Positions 28,601-36,865 of a stretch of 64,000 bases of DNA are shown here, one piece after another. The position numbers and the translations under genes are program-made. The notes beneath the pieces were generated by a model. It was not told the DNA's origin. It did not search any database and saw only the letters and a list, made by a program, of their open reading frames with translations. The stretch is from an uncultured Pseudomonadales bacterium (GTDB lineage Bacteria; Pseudomonadota; Gammaproteobacteria; Pseudomonadales; Pseudohongiellaceae), in contig CAMYOK010000002.1 in NCBI GenBank assembly GCA_947259995.1, positions 908,881-972,880 of the forward strand, given 5' to 3'. Within the stretch, counting starts at the first letter, position 1. Each line of letters begins with the position of its first letter.

Positions 28601-29932
28601 AAACTGATTCATCACGAAAGCATCAGCCGCAAGACAAGTGTGCCCAAAGAGAATGAAAAGGCCATGTGGAAGCGTTGGAGCAATCGTTTCGTTGCAGGTG
28701 ACGAGTACTACAACCCCAATCTTTCATCCGAGAAAGGCGATTTTACACTGCAAGTAACCGCCTTCTCATCGGTCGCTACCACTGCCTCCCACACGCCTGA
28801 CGAGCAGATCAGGTCTGGCAAATTTCACGATGGAGTTAATCTTGTTGGTTATACCCGTGCTGAAATGGGAATTGGTGAGGGTGCTCGCAGCGATGCAAAA
28901 GCACTTGATGCAGCGGATGAGCCCTTTGGCATTATTTGTTTCCAATCCGGCAACCCTTCACGCATGACGGACTTGAGCTGGCAGCACAAAGAAATAGAAG
29001 GGGCCCCTTATGATGTCACTCTATTGCACATCAATCCTGATCACGCGCTGCAGGCAATCTCTGAACTGCCCTCTGAGTATTTCAACGATCATTATCGGAT
29101 AGGCTATTGGGCTTGGGAGTTACCAGAGATTCCAGAGGCATGGGCCGACTCCTTTGTTCATTTCGATGAGATTTGGGTGCCTTCTAGCTTCGTGCAAGAT
29201 GCAGTGGCAATGCGCTCACCCATTCCTGTAGTACGAATCCCTCATGCAGTTGAGGTAAAAGTCGATAGTAGTTTGAAACGCCAAGATTTCGGATTGCCTG
29301 AAGAGGCTTTTTTGTTTTTGGCGATGTTCGATACCTACAGCATGCCTGCGCGCAAAAATCCTTTCGGTGCCATCAACGCATTCAAAAACGCCTTCGCTGC
29401 GGATGATTTAGCGAACCGACTTGTGCTCAAGGTAAACAACCCTACTCCAGAAGCTATTCGCAGTATTAAAGAGGCGATAGGCGAACACCGCAATGTCATC
29501 ATTCTGGATAAAGTCTATTCGCGCGCGCAGGTCAATGCATTGATCTCCAATACCGATTGCTATGTTTCTTTGCATCGTTCGGAAGGATTTGGCTTTGGCC
29601 CGGCTGAGGCTATGGCTCTAGGCAAAGCCATCCTAGCCACAAACTGGTCCGGCAATACGGACTATATGCGACCCAGCAACTGCATGCCGATAGATTATCA
29701 ACTGGTAACTATTACAGAGGACTTTGGCCCATATAAAAAGGGACAAGTGTGGGCAGAGCCTGATGAAACCCAAGCCGCCTCTGCAATGCAGACATTGGCA
29801 AATGACCCAGCATTCGCGCTGGCACTTGGCAAGAAAGCCAAAGCGACCATTGAGTCGGAGTTCTCTCCGCGCGTGGTAGGCGAGATGATGCGCAAGCGTC
29901 TGCAAGCAATTAGAAAGACTCGCAGTATTTAA
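25664..29932 (+). CDS. Giant multi-domain glycosyltransferase (GT2, coiled coil, beta domain, GT2, GT2, GT4)
   Basis: About 1422 residues with the start used here. Domains in order, rough residues from 25664: GT2 #1 (18-260, with FLDEDDW as the DxD site); a coiled coil (265-350) ending in SISWKITKPIR, a stretch common before surface-glycan GT domains; a beta-sandwich-like region (400-495, LQGWACSEAGVSKIEAYVDD); a degenerate GT2-like stretch (525-755); a full GT2 (770-1010, VSIIIPTMGK and FLNDDIEIID); and a GT-B/GT4 domain (1058-1422) with LHRSEGFGFGPAEAMALG. The start is uncertain: TTG 25574 overlaps the deacetylase by 95 bases, GTG 25694 has no ribosome site, and ATT 25664 has GAGGA 7 bases upstream and overlaps the deacetylase stop. 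Presumed role: assembly of O-antigen, capsule or protein glycan. Confidence 0.85.
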   Translation: MSTANTDNTAVANPALNDFPLVSILCRSMNRPELVEALLSVESQSYTNIEIILVDASGKGLDRHRSLALSTPLREFGLQGQQLNRPAAANLALANSHASFMLFLDEDDWIAPNHVEMLVSCLQGNPEIGVAYSSTQKTTPAGVPSGEAFRIAYDPARLRRDNFIPIHSAMFRKTLIERGCHFDESLDIFEDWDFWLQLAQLMPFQHIDQITAFYRQGGESNTASDDPNTRYQSDSPIAKARVQVFSKWLGQWTGEQINQTLGSLDQSTLIESLHKDLKRLNEHAVTAEQDKRQLGRQLQEIEGRFNSELNSLNHKLNRSNQALSRRTAELNDAKNHINRINNDYQLLINSISWKITKPIRFAKRQLLALGAGKVKTQLQHKQVQAENEEHVIQCSLDIPNAAQNEFPEQLSLQGWACSEAGVSKIEAYVDDKLVHSFNTGISRPDIAQSYPNIEEAFTAGFFQEVSLPDLAAGKHMLTLSISDKAGNTRSLTQEFSSFKNGDLYNNWYWRNTPEGEAIEVLRAQAIDDDEAELFHLVLTLSDDNQALLSTLSSIAEQAHLRWMIHVCGQSNPQFDSTLDNAGITTASTQVHYADDLQKLLGDLSEREGWTILLRAGETLAPHALYEMNQALQGDKAQLLYSDHDKASFSGKHFEPCFTPQWAPNHLYANNYIGDVFAIQNACLAACKGLELANPAWRFAVLLSLCAAQPQIKRIAKVLWSAPQELPSAELTAAQTQVLQTHLGKQGAQVIIREHGIHQVRWPLSSEPKVSIIIPTMGKLDLIKPCIESMLELTAYKNYEVVILDNSRGKNPEGIDYLKGKNFTVVECNEAFNWARLNNTGVKHATGQMYLFLNDDIEIIDPLWLEEMVRQAIRPEVGTVGALLYYPNGALQHTGVLLVNYGGGGIHLLHKRMPSDAIYRHIHETTREVSANTGACLMISQQKFAEIDGFDEELAVVGNDVDLCLRLLDKGYRNIWSPDVKLIHHESISRKTSVPKENEKAMWKRWSNRFVAGDEYYNPNLSSEKGDFTLQVTAFSSVATTASHTPDEQIRSGKFHDGVNLVGYTRAEMGIGEGARSDAKALDAADEPFGIICFQSGNPSRMTDLSWQHKEIEGAPYDVTLLHINPDHALQAISELPSEYFNDHYRIGYWAWELPEIPEAWADSFVHFDEIWVPSSFVQDAVAMRSPIPVVRIPHAVEVKVDSSLKRQDFGLPEEAFLFLAMFDTYSMPARKNPFGAINAFKNAFAADDLANRLVLKVNNPTPEAIRSIKEAIGEHRNVIILDKVYSRAQVNALISNTDCYVSLHRSEGFGFGPAEAMALGKAILATNWSGNTDYMRPSNCMPIDYQLVTITEDFGPYKKGQVWAEPDETQAASAMQTLANDPAFALALGKKAKATIESEFSPRVVGEMMRKRLQAIRKTRSI

Positions 29933-29943
29933 GCACAACGGGT

Positions 29944-30894
29944 TTAGGTGGACAGGCTTAGAAATGCTTTTAATACCGCATTTCGGACGATTCTCGCCTT
30001 ACTGCCCATCCACAAGGCAGCCATTAAAACAAAGGTGTCTTTGTTCTTGATATTGTGATGATGCAAGCCGGCAAAAGCTGAGGCTTGCATCACTAGAACA
30101 CGGTTTACCTCGTCATATACTGGATCGGTAAATGCCCCTTTAATCTTGCGTATACTCCATTTAGAGGACGCATAGGGTTTCGCCCCAACGGTATTTTGCT
30201 GATGCTGACGATAGTCAATCAATGGCGCCTCGATCGTCTCGATGTGGCCAAACGCAGCGGCAAGTAACGCTAACCACCAGTCATGCATGATCGCCTGCTT
30301 TGGAACTGGCGTAGCCAATGCTGCCAGTTTTTCATTCACGATTGCGGTACAACCCGTCACAGAGTTACTGACTAAAAAGCGCGCAAAACTGCGTTTTCTT
30401 GGGCGCAGCCCTTGATACTCGAAAAAAGAGTCGGCCATCGGCTCAAGAGTTTCATCGACCACTCGTAGATCGCTATGCACCAAACAGGCACGGTAGGGAA
30501 AGCGTTTTTCTAAAGCTAGGATTGCCGCGACACTTTGACTTACTTTATCGCTATGCCACACATCGTCTTGATCGCAAAACATCATGTAGACAGCGTTAAG
30601 CCCCAATAACTCTTGCTTGTCTAGTACATACTCCATCAAGGTGGAGAAACCGGCACATGCGCCAATATTTTCTCCGTCGCTCTTTAGAATATGAAAACGC
30701 TCAGGAAATTTTCCCGCGTTCTGTTCGATGATGGCAACACTAGCATCACTAGATCCATCATCCCTTGTGACGATTACGAAGTTTTCATAGTCCTGAGCCA
30801 ACAAGGAATCGATCTGTTCCTGCAAATAGTGCGCACCGTTAAATGTTGGTAACAATATCGCGATACGCGGCACAGTTTCTTGTCCACCTGACAT
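29944..30894 (-). CDS. Family 2 glycosyltransferase
   Basis: 316 residues from ATG 30894, whose A overlaps the stop of the upstream GT gene (TAATG) with GAGG upstream. The GT2 core is visible: IAILLPTFNGAHYLQEQIDS, the nucleotide region VTRDDGSSD and the metal motif FCDQDDVWH (about 100). The C-terminal third has weak hydrophobicity. It resembles rhamnosyl- or similar surface-glycan transferases; the sugar cannot be read from sequence. Convergent to the giant glycosyltransferase. Confidence 0.88.
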   Translation of the reverse strand: MSGGQETVPRIAILLPTFNGAHYLQEQIDSLLAQDYENFVIVTRDDGSSDASVAIIEQNAGKFPERFHILKSDGENIGACAGFSTLMEYVLDKQELLGLNAVYMMFCDQDDVWHSDKVSQSVAAILALEKRFPYRACLVHSDLRVVDETLEPMADSFFEYQGLRPRKRSFARFLVSNSVTGCTAIVNEKLAALATPVPKQAIMHDWWLALLAAAFGHIETIEAPLIDYRQHQQNTVGAKPYASSKWSIRKIKGAFTDPVYDEVNRVLVMQASAFAGLHHHNIKNKDTFVLMAALWMGSKARIVRNAVLKAFLSLST

Positions 30895-31805
30895 TAGCCA
30901 AGACCTCGCGAATCCCTGAGCCCACGCCAAATATTTCGCGCATAGGCGACACGCTGTTTTGAAAATACCAAGAGCCAAAGCGTCTTTAATATAAAGCGAG
31001 GCAGGTCTCTAAGCTTCCATGCTAGGGGAGCATGCTTCTCACCATAGAGCGCAAAACGATTGCGTGTAGAATAATAACTGCGTAACGGGCTGTGACTCAC
31101 AATCACACCGCGACGCACTAAAACACTGCCGTCGTCTACACCAATACTATGGTGCAATTGGGTTTGGTCTGTTCCTAAAATTTCATACCCTTTTGCCGTG
31201 GCTCTAAAACACCATTCTAGATCGATGTTATCGATGAAATATGCCTCTTTCATCTCGCCTACGGTGTCCAAAGTCTCGGTCGCAATGAAACAGCCAGAGG
31301 AGATTAAAAACTCTGCTCTAAAAAGGCGCTCACTGCCACTAAGGCGCACATCGCTGCGCCTTAACACGCGAGAGAAAAGTTTAAAGGGCATTGGAGAATT
31401 ATCTCGATGACTGACAATGCGTGGCCCTATAGCGGCTATCGGACGATGACAAAGTCGCTGCGCTTCTAAGAAAGCCATTTGCATGTTCGCGAAAAAAGCT
31501 TTGGGCACCTGGCTGTCTTGATCAAATAACACGGCGTAAGCGTACGCTGCTTGTTTCACTTCCCGCAGCCCAAGGTTCATGGCGCTAGCGAGCCCGATGT
31601 TGTCATCTAAAGCATGAATATTAATGCAGCGGCTCTTGAGTTTGGCAGCGCCTAGGAATTCATCGCGATTACTCGAGCCATTATCGATCAACAGAAAATC
31701 TGCTTGCTCATTGATCTGTTCCAAGAGCGCTAAAAGCACTTTGGTATCCGGCTCGTAGCTCACCACAATCGCGCAGGGGTTCAGCTTTTTATCTTGCCTT
31801 GACAT
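30894..31805 (-). CDS. Rhamnosyltransferase-like family 2 glycosyltransferase
   Basis: 303 residues. The start CAIVVSYEPDTKVLLALLEQ with FLLIDNGSSN and VLFDQDSQVP (metal motif about residue 95) is the pattern of the dTDP-rhamnosyltransferase RfbF/RfbN type GT2. YFIDNIDLEWCFRATAKGYE carries the likely catalytic base region. Translationally coupled to the downstream GT2. Donor sugar uncertain. Confidence 0.87.
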   Translation of the reverse strand: MSRQDKKLNPCAIVVSYEPDTKVLLALLEQINEQADFLLIDNGSSNRDEFLGAAKLKSRCINIHALDDNIGLASAMNLGLREVKQAAYAYAVLFDQDSQVPKAFFANMQMAFLEAQRLCHRPIAAIGPRIVSHRDNSPMPFKLFSRVLRRSDVRLSGSERLFRAEFLISSGCFIATETLDTVGEMKEAYFIDNIDLEWCFRATAKGYEILGTDQTQLHHSIGVDDGSVLVRRGVIVSHSPLRSYYSTRNRFALYGEKHAPLAWKLRDLPRFILKTLWLLVFSKQRVAYARNIWRGLRDSRGLG

Positions 31806-31840
31806 AAACAGACCTTAGCTTGCGATTTAAAAGCCAATAG

Positions 31841-32344
31841 TTATTCGGGCAGATCAATAGCGACCTGCATCCGTTCTGGAAAGCGTAAGCCTTGCATAAG
31901 GAAGAAGAGAATCGAAAGAATACCTAGCATCAAGCCCGTCACCACACCTGCATCGACAATTCCTCGCCATGGCTGCGGTAACATCCGCACGATTAGCACG
32001 AAACAAATGATCATACTGGTAAGGCCGAAAGACAACATCTTGCGACGTTTAGTCGCATGAATATAGCCCATGCAGAAAACTGGCGCCAAAATAACATGCA
32101 GCAGGCGTGGGTTGGCACTTAAATAGCTAGCTCGGGCCACGACTCTTGGCGCAAAGCCCAGATGAAAGCCCTTATAACCCTCGGCATAGGCCATATAGAG
32201 AATACTCACGCCTAATGCCAGCCAATGTAGCCAATCCAGTTCCATTGAGTTTAGCTCAAAAGCCATTGGTGAAAGCCTAAAGACAGCGAAGAGCAGTAAT
32301 AACACTACTCCACCAATACCCCAAGCGTATCCTATTGTTTTCAA
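31841..32344 (-). CDS. Unknown membrane protein
   Basis: 167 residues, not recognised. Hydrophobic segments at about 5-24, 38-54, 84-99, 105-121 and 133-152 suggest four to five membrane helices with a positively charged loop (HATKRRKML). It lies 35 bases upstream of the two GT2 genes on the same strand and may belong to the glycan block, but there is no direct evidence for a flippase or polymerase function. Confidence 0.65.
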   Translation of the reverse strand: MKTIGYAWGIGGVVLLLLFAVFRLSPMAFELNSMELDWLHWLALGVSILYMAYAEGYKGFHLGFAPRVVARASYLSANPRLLHVILAPVFCMGYIHATKRRKMLSFGLTSMIICFVLIVRMLPQPWRGIVDAGVVTGLMLGILSILFFLMQGLRFPERMQVAIDLPE

Positions 32345-32413
32345 CGTTGTGCAGCCCGATCAGTGTCAAAGGCGGCATTATAGCGACTAACTGGCAATAT
32401 CCCAACGCGCACT

Positions 32414-34942
32414 TCAGCCTGCAAGGACTAGTTTGAGACGATTTCCCTGCAGCGGCAGGTAATCATGTGTGAGCGCGCCCCCTATGGCCTGCAAGCTACG
32501 CTCTACGGCCTGGATTTGCTGGGCAGGGATTTCTTGCCCATCATCACTCAAATCAACGCGGATTCCCTTATTCTGTTGCCGCACCTGCATGCTGATCACA
32601 CCCACTTTGGGCTTTATTCTCAGTCGGCGGATAGCTTCTCCTTCTATGCCCTGCTCGATCACTATCCGCAAAAGCTGTTGTAATGGCACCATTAAACTCG
32701 CGATTGTCGCGCGCCGGAACTGCAGACTTTCATTGCAAATTTGCAAACGGACCAGCTTTCCTGCGTCATTGGCCTGTCTTGCAACAAAGCGTTGCAGGCG
32801 TGCGCGCACCCGAACGAAGCGAACTCGCTGCGCTTCATCGAGCTCTTCTTGCAACTGTTGTAACAACGAGCGCTGCTCCACAAGTAGACGCGCAAGTAGA
32901 GGGTGTTTGCTTGCCAAGAGCGCTAGCGTGTGTGTTCTCATAAGTGCTTCGACGGTAGCTAGATTACTATCTAGATGATTGACTAATTGCTTACTCCTTT
33001 GGCGCAGGCCTCTTCGGCGCCATTTAGGGGCCACCATAGGAAGACTTTTCTCCAGAAATAAATACAGTTCTGCCACCACACCGCGATTGTCCTCGACATG
33101 CTGTCTTGCCGCCGCTCTATTGAGACTTTCACGCAGCAGCTGATGCGCAGGCCCAAGCAACGCCGGCAGTTCGACATGCTCGAGATCAGGCAATGCGCAT
33201 AAGGCGCTATGGGTCTGCTCCAACGCCTCGCTTAAATCTGCCACCCGATCAACGTGCAAATTTCTGGCGCCGATACTGAGCATGTTGAGCTCAAGTAAAC
33301 AACGCCGATTTTCAGCGACTAAACCGCGCACCGCACTTGGGCTCTCATAGAGTTTTTCGGGATAGATTATCAGCTCGCGAATATTCCTTGAGAGAAACTC
33401 TGCCAGCCGTTCTGACGATGCGTATTTAGTTGCACAAAGGCATTGCCTAGCAATGAGTTCTTCTTGTAGCAACGCATGCTTAAACTGTTTGTATAAACTT
33501 TGTTTTTCACTTCCATCTCGCGCAAGCGCCATGCCAAGCAACTTAGGCAGCAAGGCGACAAAGTCACTGCGTAGCATGACCCTGCGCTCAACGGCCAAAG
33601 AGTATAAGCGCAGCACCCAACAGGCGCATTCATATAAGGCAAAATCGCCCACACAGAAAGCTGCCGCACGCACCCTATTCAACGCCCAAAACACTTCTGA
33701 CTCTATAGGCAGCATATCGTTTTGTTTTTTTACGCTGCCAAGGTACTTGTCAAACTCGCGCTCAATAAGCGATATTTCTTTTCGAAACTCTTCTTGCAAA
33801 CTATGTACAAACTGAGCCTTGAGCTGACTAGAAATTTGGTATTGCTGGTAAATTTTCTGCCAAGAATACTCACAACGCTGCGCCAAGCTTGATGCGCTCA
33901 CATTCGACAGGACTTGAAATGCACCGGGATTAATCATTGACACGAGGATGCGCAAAGTTTGCAGCAAGAATAACAGCAGCAACTCAGTATTATCATGCAA
34001 ATGTCGAGGCCAGCATTGCAGCTTGCGAATATGCTTTCGCGCTGACTCTAGAATGCCATGGAGAGCCCTGGTATTTTTATTGAGGGAGACTAACTGAGTG
34101 AGCAAAATCATCTCAGTTACTTTTTGCTCGATCTCAGCAAGAGTGTGCGCATCCATTTTCTCGCATAAATCCAATAGCAGGGACAGTCTTTCCTGCATTA
34201 GGAGCAAGACGCTATGACAGGCAAGCCCATAGTTTAGTGCCTCCAAACCCAGCACAGGTTTTCCGGGCTCACACTCCTTTACGCCGCGCCCCGCATGGGC
34301 ACTTGCCACCTCAATAAACACTAGCTTTAGGATTGTGTTTTTATTCTTCCAGGAATTATCTAAGGGGAAATTGGTAAAACGCTCGAAGCAATGAAGTGCT
34401 ATTGTAGTTTGTGCCGACGCTTCTACTGCACGAGTTTTTTCAGCATCATGACGCATTCGATTGAGAATTTTTTCAACAGAAAAATGCAAGCACAAGTAAA
34501 ATTGCCTAGAAGAACCCTTCATTCTAAGCGCTTTCACTTTCTCTAAAAGACTCGGCGTGCCATTTCTGTAAGCACGCAGAAGTTCAAATGCATCAACACT
34601 GAGATACTGCGCCTGGACTCCTTTGTTTGCTTGACTTAAAGAGGCCTCCAAAAGAAGCCCTGCTTTGATCAAAAGTTTTGCACCGACATCAATATTAACG
34701 GCCGGCAAAGTCAGCAAAGCACAACACCGGTCAAACTCTTTACAGAACGGTTTTAGCCGTTTGTTGTCAACAAATGAGCTTAGTCGGAAAAGCTTGTGGC
34801 TCGAATCTTTAGCAGCATGTAGATGGTGGTCGCTGTGCACAGACACATAGCCTTCTAGCTGCGTGCATACTTCCATCGTTAATCTGTGCAGTTGACTTAA
34901 TAGTGCGGGAATGCCGTTCGCTGCAACTATAAAGTTTTTCAT
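32414..34942 (-). CDS. ChpA-derived pseudokinase of the type IV pilus chemosensory pathway
   Basis: 842 residues. The N-terminal helical region (about 1-400) looks like the FimL/ChpA N-terminus. Two Hpt-like bundles follow: LNRVRAAAFCVG aligns with the usual LHRIKGGAAMLG, placing Asn422 at the phospho-His; ELNMLSIGARNL places Asn553 at the second. A P3-like dimerisation stretch (about 650-725, RVRARLQRFVARQANDAGK) leads to a CheA-type ATPase (about 728-842). There the N-box reads LLRIVIEQGIE (Ile760 for Asn), G1 is SDDGQEI, the G2/ATP-lid region is gone, and the end is IGGALTHDYLPLQGNRLKLV. No CheW-like domain. Directly downstream of PilG- and PilH-like genes. Inference: a scaffold and not a kinase. 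Confidence 0.8.
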   Translation of the reverse strand: MKNFIVAANGIPALLSQLHRLTMEVCTQLEGYVSVHSDHHLHAAKDSSHKLFRLSSFVDNKRLKPFCKEFDRCCALLTLPAVNIDVGAKLLIKAGLLLEASLSQANKGVQAQYLSVDAFELLRAYRNGTPSLLEKVKALRMKGSSRQFYLCLHFSVEKILNRMRHDAEKTRAVEASAQTTIALHCFERFTNFPLDNSWKNKNTILKLVFIEVASAHAGRGVKECEPGKPVLGLEALNYGLACHSVLLLMQERLSLLLDLCEKMDAHTLAEIEQKVTEMILLTQLVSLNKNTRALHGILESARKHIRKLQCWPRHLHDNTELLLLFLLQTLRILVSMINPGAFQVLSNVSASSLAQRCEYSWQKIYQQYQISSQLKAQFVHSLQEEFRKEISLIEREFDKYLGSVKKQNDMLPIESEVFWALNRVRAAAFCVGDFALYECACWVLRLYSLAVERRVMLRSDFVALLPKLLGMALARDGSEKQSLYKQFKHALLQEELIARQCLCATKYASSERLAEFLSRNIRELIIYPEKLYESPSAVRGLVAENRRCLLELNMLSIGARNLHVDRVADLSEALEQTHSALCALPDLEHVELPALLGPAHQLLRESLNRAAARQHVEDNRGVVAELYLFLEKSLPMVAPKWRRRGLRQRSKQLVNHLDSNLATVEALMRTHTLALLASKHPLLARLLVEQRSLLQQLQEELDEAQRVRFVRVRARLQRFVARQANDAGKLVRLQICNESLQFRRATIASLMVPLQQLLRIVIEQGIEGEAIRRLRIKPKVGVISMQVRQQNKGIRVDLSDDGQEIPAQQIQAVERSLQAIGGALTHDYLPLQGNRLKLVLAG

Positions 34943-34951
34943 AACAAGCCC

Positions 34952-35308
34952 CTAGCCCTGCAATAATTTCTGCAGTTGCTGCCTAATCTTTGCCTGGGAA
35001 GTTGGGGCGTCTAGCACCCCTATTAACCCTATTGCTTGGGCCCATTGAATGTCTGTGCTGCGTGGATTCATCGTCACAATTGCCACGCGCTCAATGCCTA
35101 GGTTCTGCAAGCGTAGCCCTAGTTCAAAACCATTGCTGTGGCCAAGCACCAGCGCCACAATGGCGAGATCGACTGCCGCTAGCTTTAGCTTTTCTGGTAT
35201 TAGCTTGGCACTGCCTAATGCATGCACTTCATGCCCTAGTGCAGTCAATAAAAGCTCAAGGTAGCGGCGTTGTGTTAACGAGTCGTCAACAAGTAATAGC
35301 GTGCACAT
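34952..35308 (-). CDS. PilH-like degenerate receiver (pseudo-receiver)
   Basis: 118 residues, a single receiver domain. It aligns along its length with PilH: LLLVDDSLTQ at the start, SNGFELGLRLQNL, then STDIQWAQAIG matching the PilH Trp region. The acidic pair Asp8-Asp9 is kept, but the phospho-acceptor is Ala52 (DLAIVALVLG where DVVLMDIVMPG is usual) and the conserved Lys is Ala101 (VLDAP for YLTKP). It should not be phosphorylated by the normal chemistry. AGAGGGGG lies about 6 bases upstream of the ATG; the gene overlaps the PilG-like gene by 23 bases. Confidence 0.85.
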   Translation of the reverse strand: MCTLLLVDDSLTQRRYLELLLTALGHEVHALGSAKLIPEKLKLAAVDLAIVALVLGHSNGFELGLRLQNLGIERVAIVTMNPRSTDIQWAQAIGLIGVLDAPTSQAKIRQQLQKLLQG

Positions 35309-35711
35309 TTTTTACCCCCTCTTGCGCTGCTAAGAGAGTCTGTATCGCTTGCAGAAAATCCTGTTTGCGCAACGGTTTTCGAATGACTTGACTGGCGCCG
35401 GCAAGCTCTGCACGGGCTTGCTCCAAAGGTCCCGCATTGGCGCTCATAAGAACAATTGGGATGTGCGCATACTGGGGGTTTGCGGTGATAAGGGCGCAGG
35501 ATTGCAGGCCATCGAGTTCCGGCATAGAGATATCCATGAACACAACGTCTGGCGGGAACGCCACTAGTTTGCACAGCGCATCGAAGCCATTCTCTGCCAC
35601 ACTCACGTGATATAAATTGCGATCGAGCAGCATTTGTACGTTCTCACGCACAGCCTTGCTATCATCGACCACGAGTACTTGTATAGCGCTGTGCTCTTGC
35701 TCGGCATCCAT
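35286..35711 (-). CDS. pilG: PilG-like response regulator of twitching motility
   Basis: 141 residues. Intact receiver: VLVVDDSKAVREN, Asp60 in VVFMDISMPELDG, Ser in VLMSANA and Lys112 in VIRKPLRKQD. NGFDALCKL and LDGLQSCALI match PilG closely. In Pseudomonas PilG takes phosphate from ChpA and promotes pilus extension. Here the only neighbouring kinase relative looks inactive, so its phosphate donor is unclear. A strong ribosome site (AAAGGAGGG) precedes the ATG. Divergent from gshB, the same arrangement as in Pseudomonas. Confidence 0.9.
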   Translation of the reverse strand: MDAEQEHSAIQVLVVDDSKAVRENVQMLLDRNLYHVSVAENGFDALCKLVAFPPDVVFMDISMPELDGLQSCALITANPQYAHIPIVLMSANAGPLEQARAELAGASQVIRKPLRKQDFLQAIQTLLAAQEGVKNVHAITC

Positions 35712-35780
35712 GCCATCGCCCTCCTTTAGTGTTTATTTAAGATTTAGCACACTTTATGGGGTCTCGCCTGTCCGGATGCA

Positions 35781-35809
35781 TCGATACATTTTCGCACTTG
35801 CGTTATGAT
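35781..35809 (+). promoter_or_regulatory. Putative gshB promoter
   Basis: TCGATA (35781-35786) and TATGAT (35804-35809) with a 17-base spacer, 70 bases before the gshB ATG. Four and five matches to consensus respectively. Confidence 0.45.
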
Positions 35810-35878
35810 CAGCGCACACCCGGATGTCGCCCCGCGCTTTTCCGGCATTGTCAATTTTTAAACGCAGGTAGGTTAAAG

Positions 35879-36835
35879 ATGAGCATCCGCATCGGCATCG
35901 TCATGGACCCGATCCAATCCATTAGCTACAAGAAAGACACAAGCCTCGCCATGTTAATGGCAGCGCAGGAACTCGGCTGGCAAATTAGTTACATGGAGCA
36001 ATCTGACCTCTACATGCAAGATGGGATTGCCAACGCGCTGATGCGGCAATTGCGCGTAGCCTGGGATGAAAACCAATGGTTTAGCCTCGGGCAGGCCAGT
36101 GAGGAGCCATTGAGCAATCTCGATGTAATCCTAATGCGCAAGGACCCCCCCTTTGACAACGAGTTTATCTATACCACCTACCTGCTTGAGCAAGCCGAGT
36201 CGATGGGCACCCTCATCGTCAACAAGCCGCAAAGCCTTAGAGACTGCAATGAAAAGCTATATGCTACGCAGTTTCCTCAATGTTGCCCGCCCGTATTGGT
36301 GAGCAACAATGCCATGGTGTTAAAGCGCTTTCACGCTGAGCACCAAGACGTCATATTCAAGCCGCTTGACGGCATGGGTGGCTCCTCTATTTTTCGTCTT
36401 CGCCATGATGACCCAAATCTAAGCGTCATCATCGAAACCCTGACTGGCCACGGCCGGACTCCCATTATGGCGCAGCGGTTTATCCCCGAGATCGTCGAAG
36501 GGGATAAACGCATACTGTTGATCGATGGGGAGCCGGTGCCCTACGCACTCGCACGGGTGCCCGCGCAAGGCGAAACCCGTGGCAACCTTGCCGCAGGCGG
36601 TTCTGGAGTGCCGCAAACTCTGTCTGAACGAGATTTGTGGATCTGCCAGCAAGTCAAAGAAAGCGTAAAGGCCAAGGGCCTACTCTTTGTGGGCCTTGAT
36701 GTGATCGGCGACTACTTAACTGAAATCAATGTTACAAGTCCCACCTGTGTGCGGGAACTCAATAACGCGTATAATCTCGATATTGCAGGTGACTTAATGC
36801 GCTGCATCGAAAGCAAGCTTGAAGCCCGCCATTAA
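35879..36835 (+). CDS. gshB: Glutathione synthetase
   Basis: 318 residues from ATG 35879 with AGGT upstream. ATP-grasp enzyme joining gamma-glutamylcysteine and glycine. Visible are IRIGIVMDPIQSISYKKDTS at the N-terminus, FKPLDGMGGSSIFR (ATP-binding glycine-rich loop), RILLIDGEPVPYALARVPA and the metal-binding EINVTSPTCVREL near the end. First gene of gshB-tonB-yqgE-ruvX, an order shared with Pseudomonas. Confidence 0.97.
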   Translation: MSIRIGIVMDPIQSISYKKDTSLAMLMAAQELGWQISYMEQSDLYMQDGIANALMRQLRVAWDENQWFSLGQASEEPLSNLDVILMRKDPPFDNEFIYTTYLLEQAESMGTLIVNKPQSLRDCNEKLYATQFPQCCPPVLVSNNAMVLKRFHAEHQDVIFKPLDGMGGSSIFRLRHDDPNLSVIIETLTGHGRTPIMAQRFIPEIVEGDKRILLIDGEPVPYALARVPAQGETRGNLAAGGSGVPQTLSERDLWICQQVKESVKAKGLLFVGLDVIGDYLTEINVTSPTCVRELNNAYNLDIAGDLMRCIESKLEARH

Positions 36836-36865
36836 GCGGGCATTCGGCCTTACTCTTAAGAGCCT

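Noticed and set aside
33453..33815. 120-codon plus-strand frame inside the ChpA-like gene
   Set aside because: Ser/Lys/Arg-rich product typical of an antisense shadow, no family match.
32414..34942. Functional CheA/ChpA kinase
   Set aside because: N-box Asn, ATP lid, Hpt histidines and CheW-like domain are not visible.
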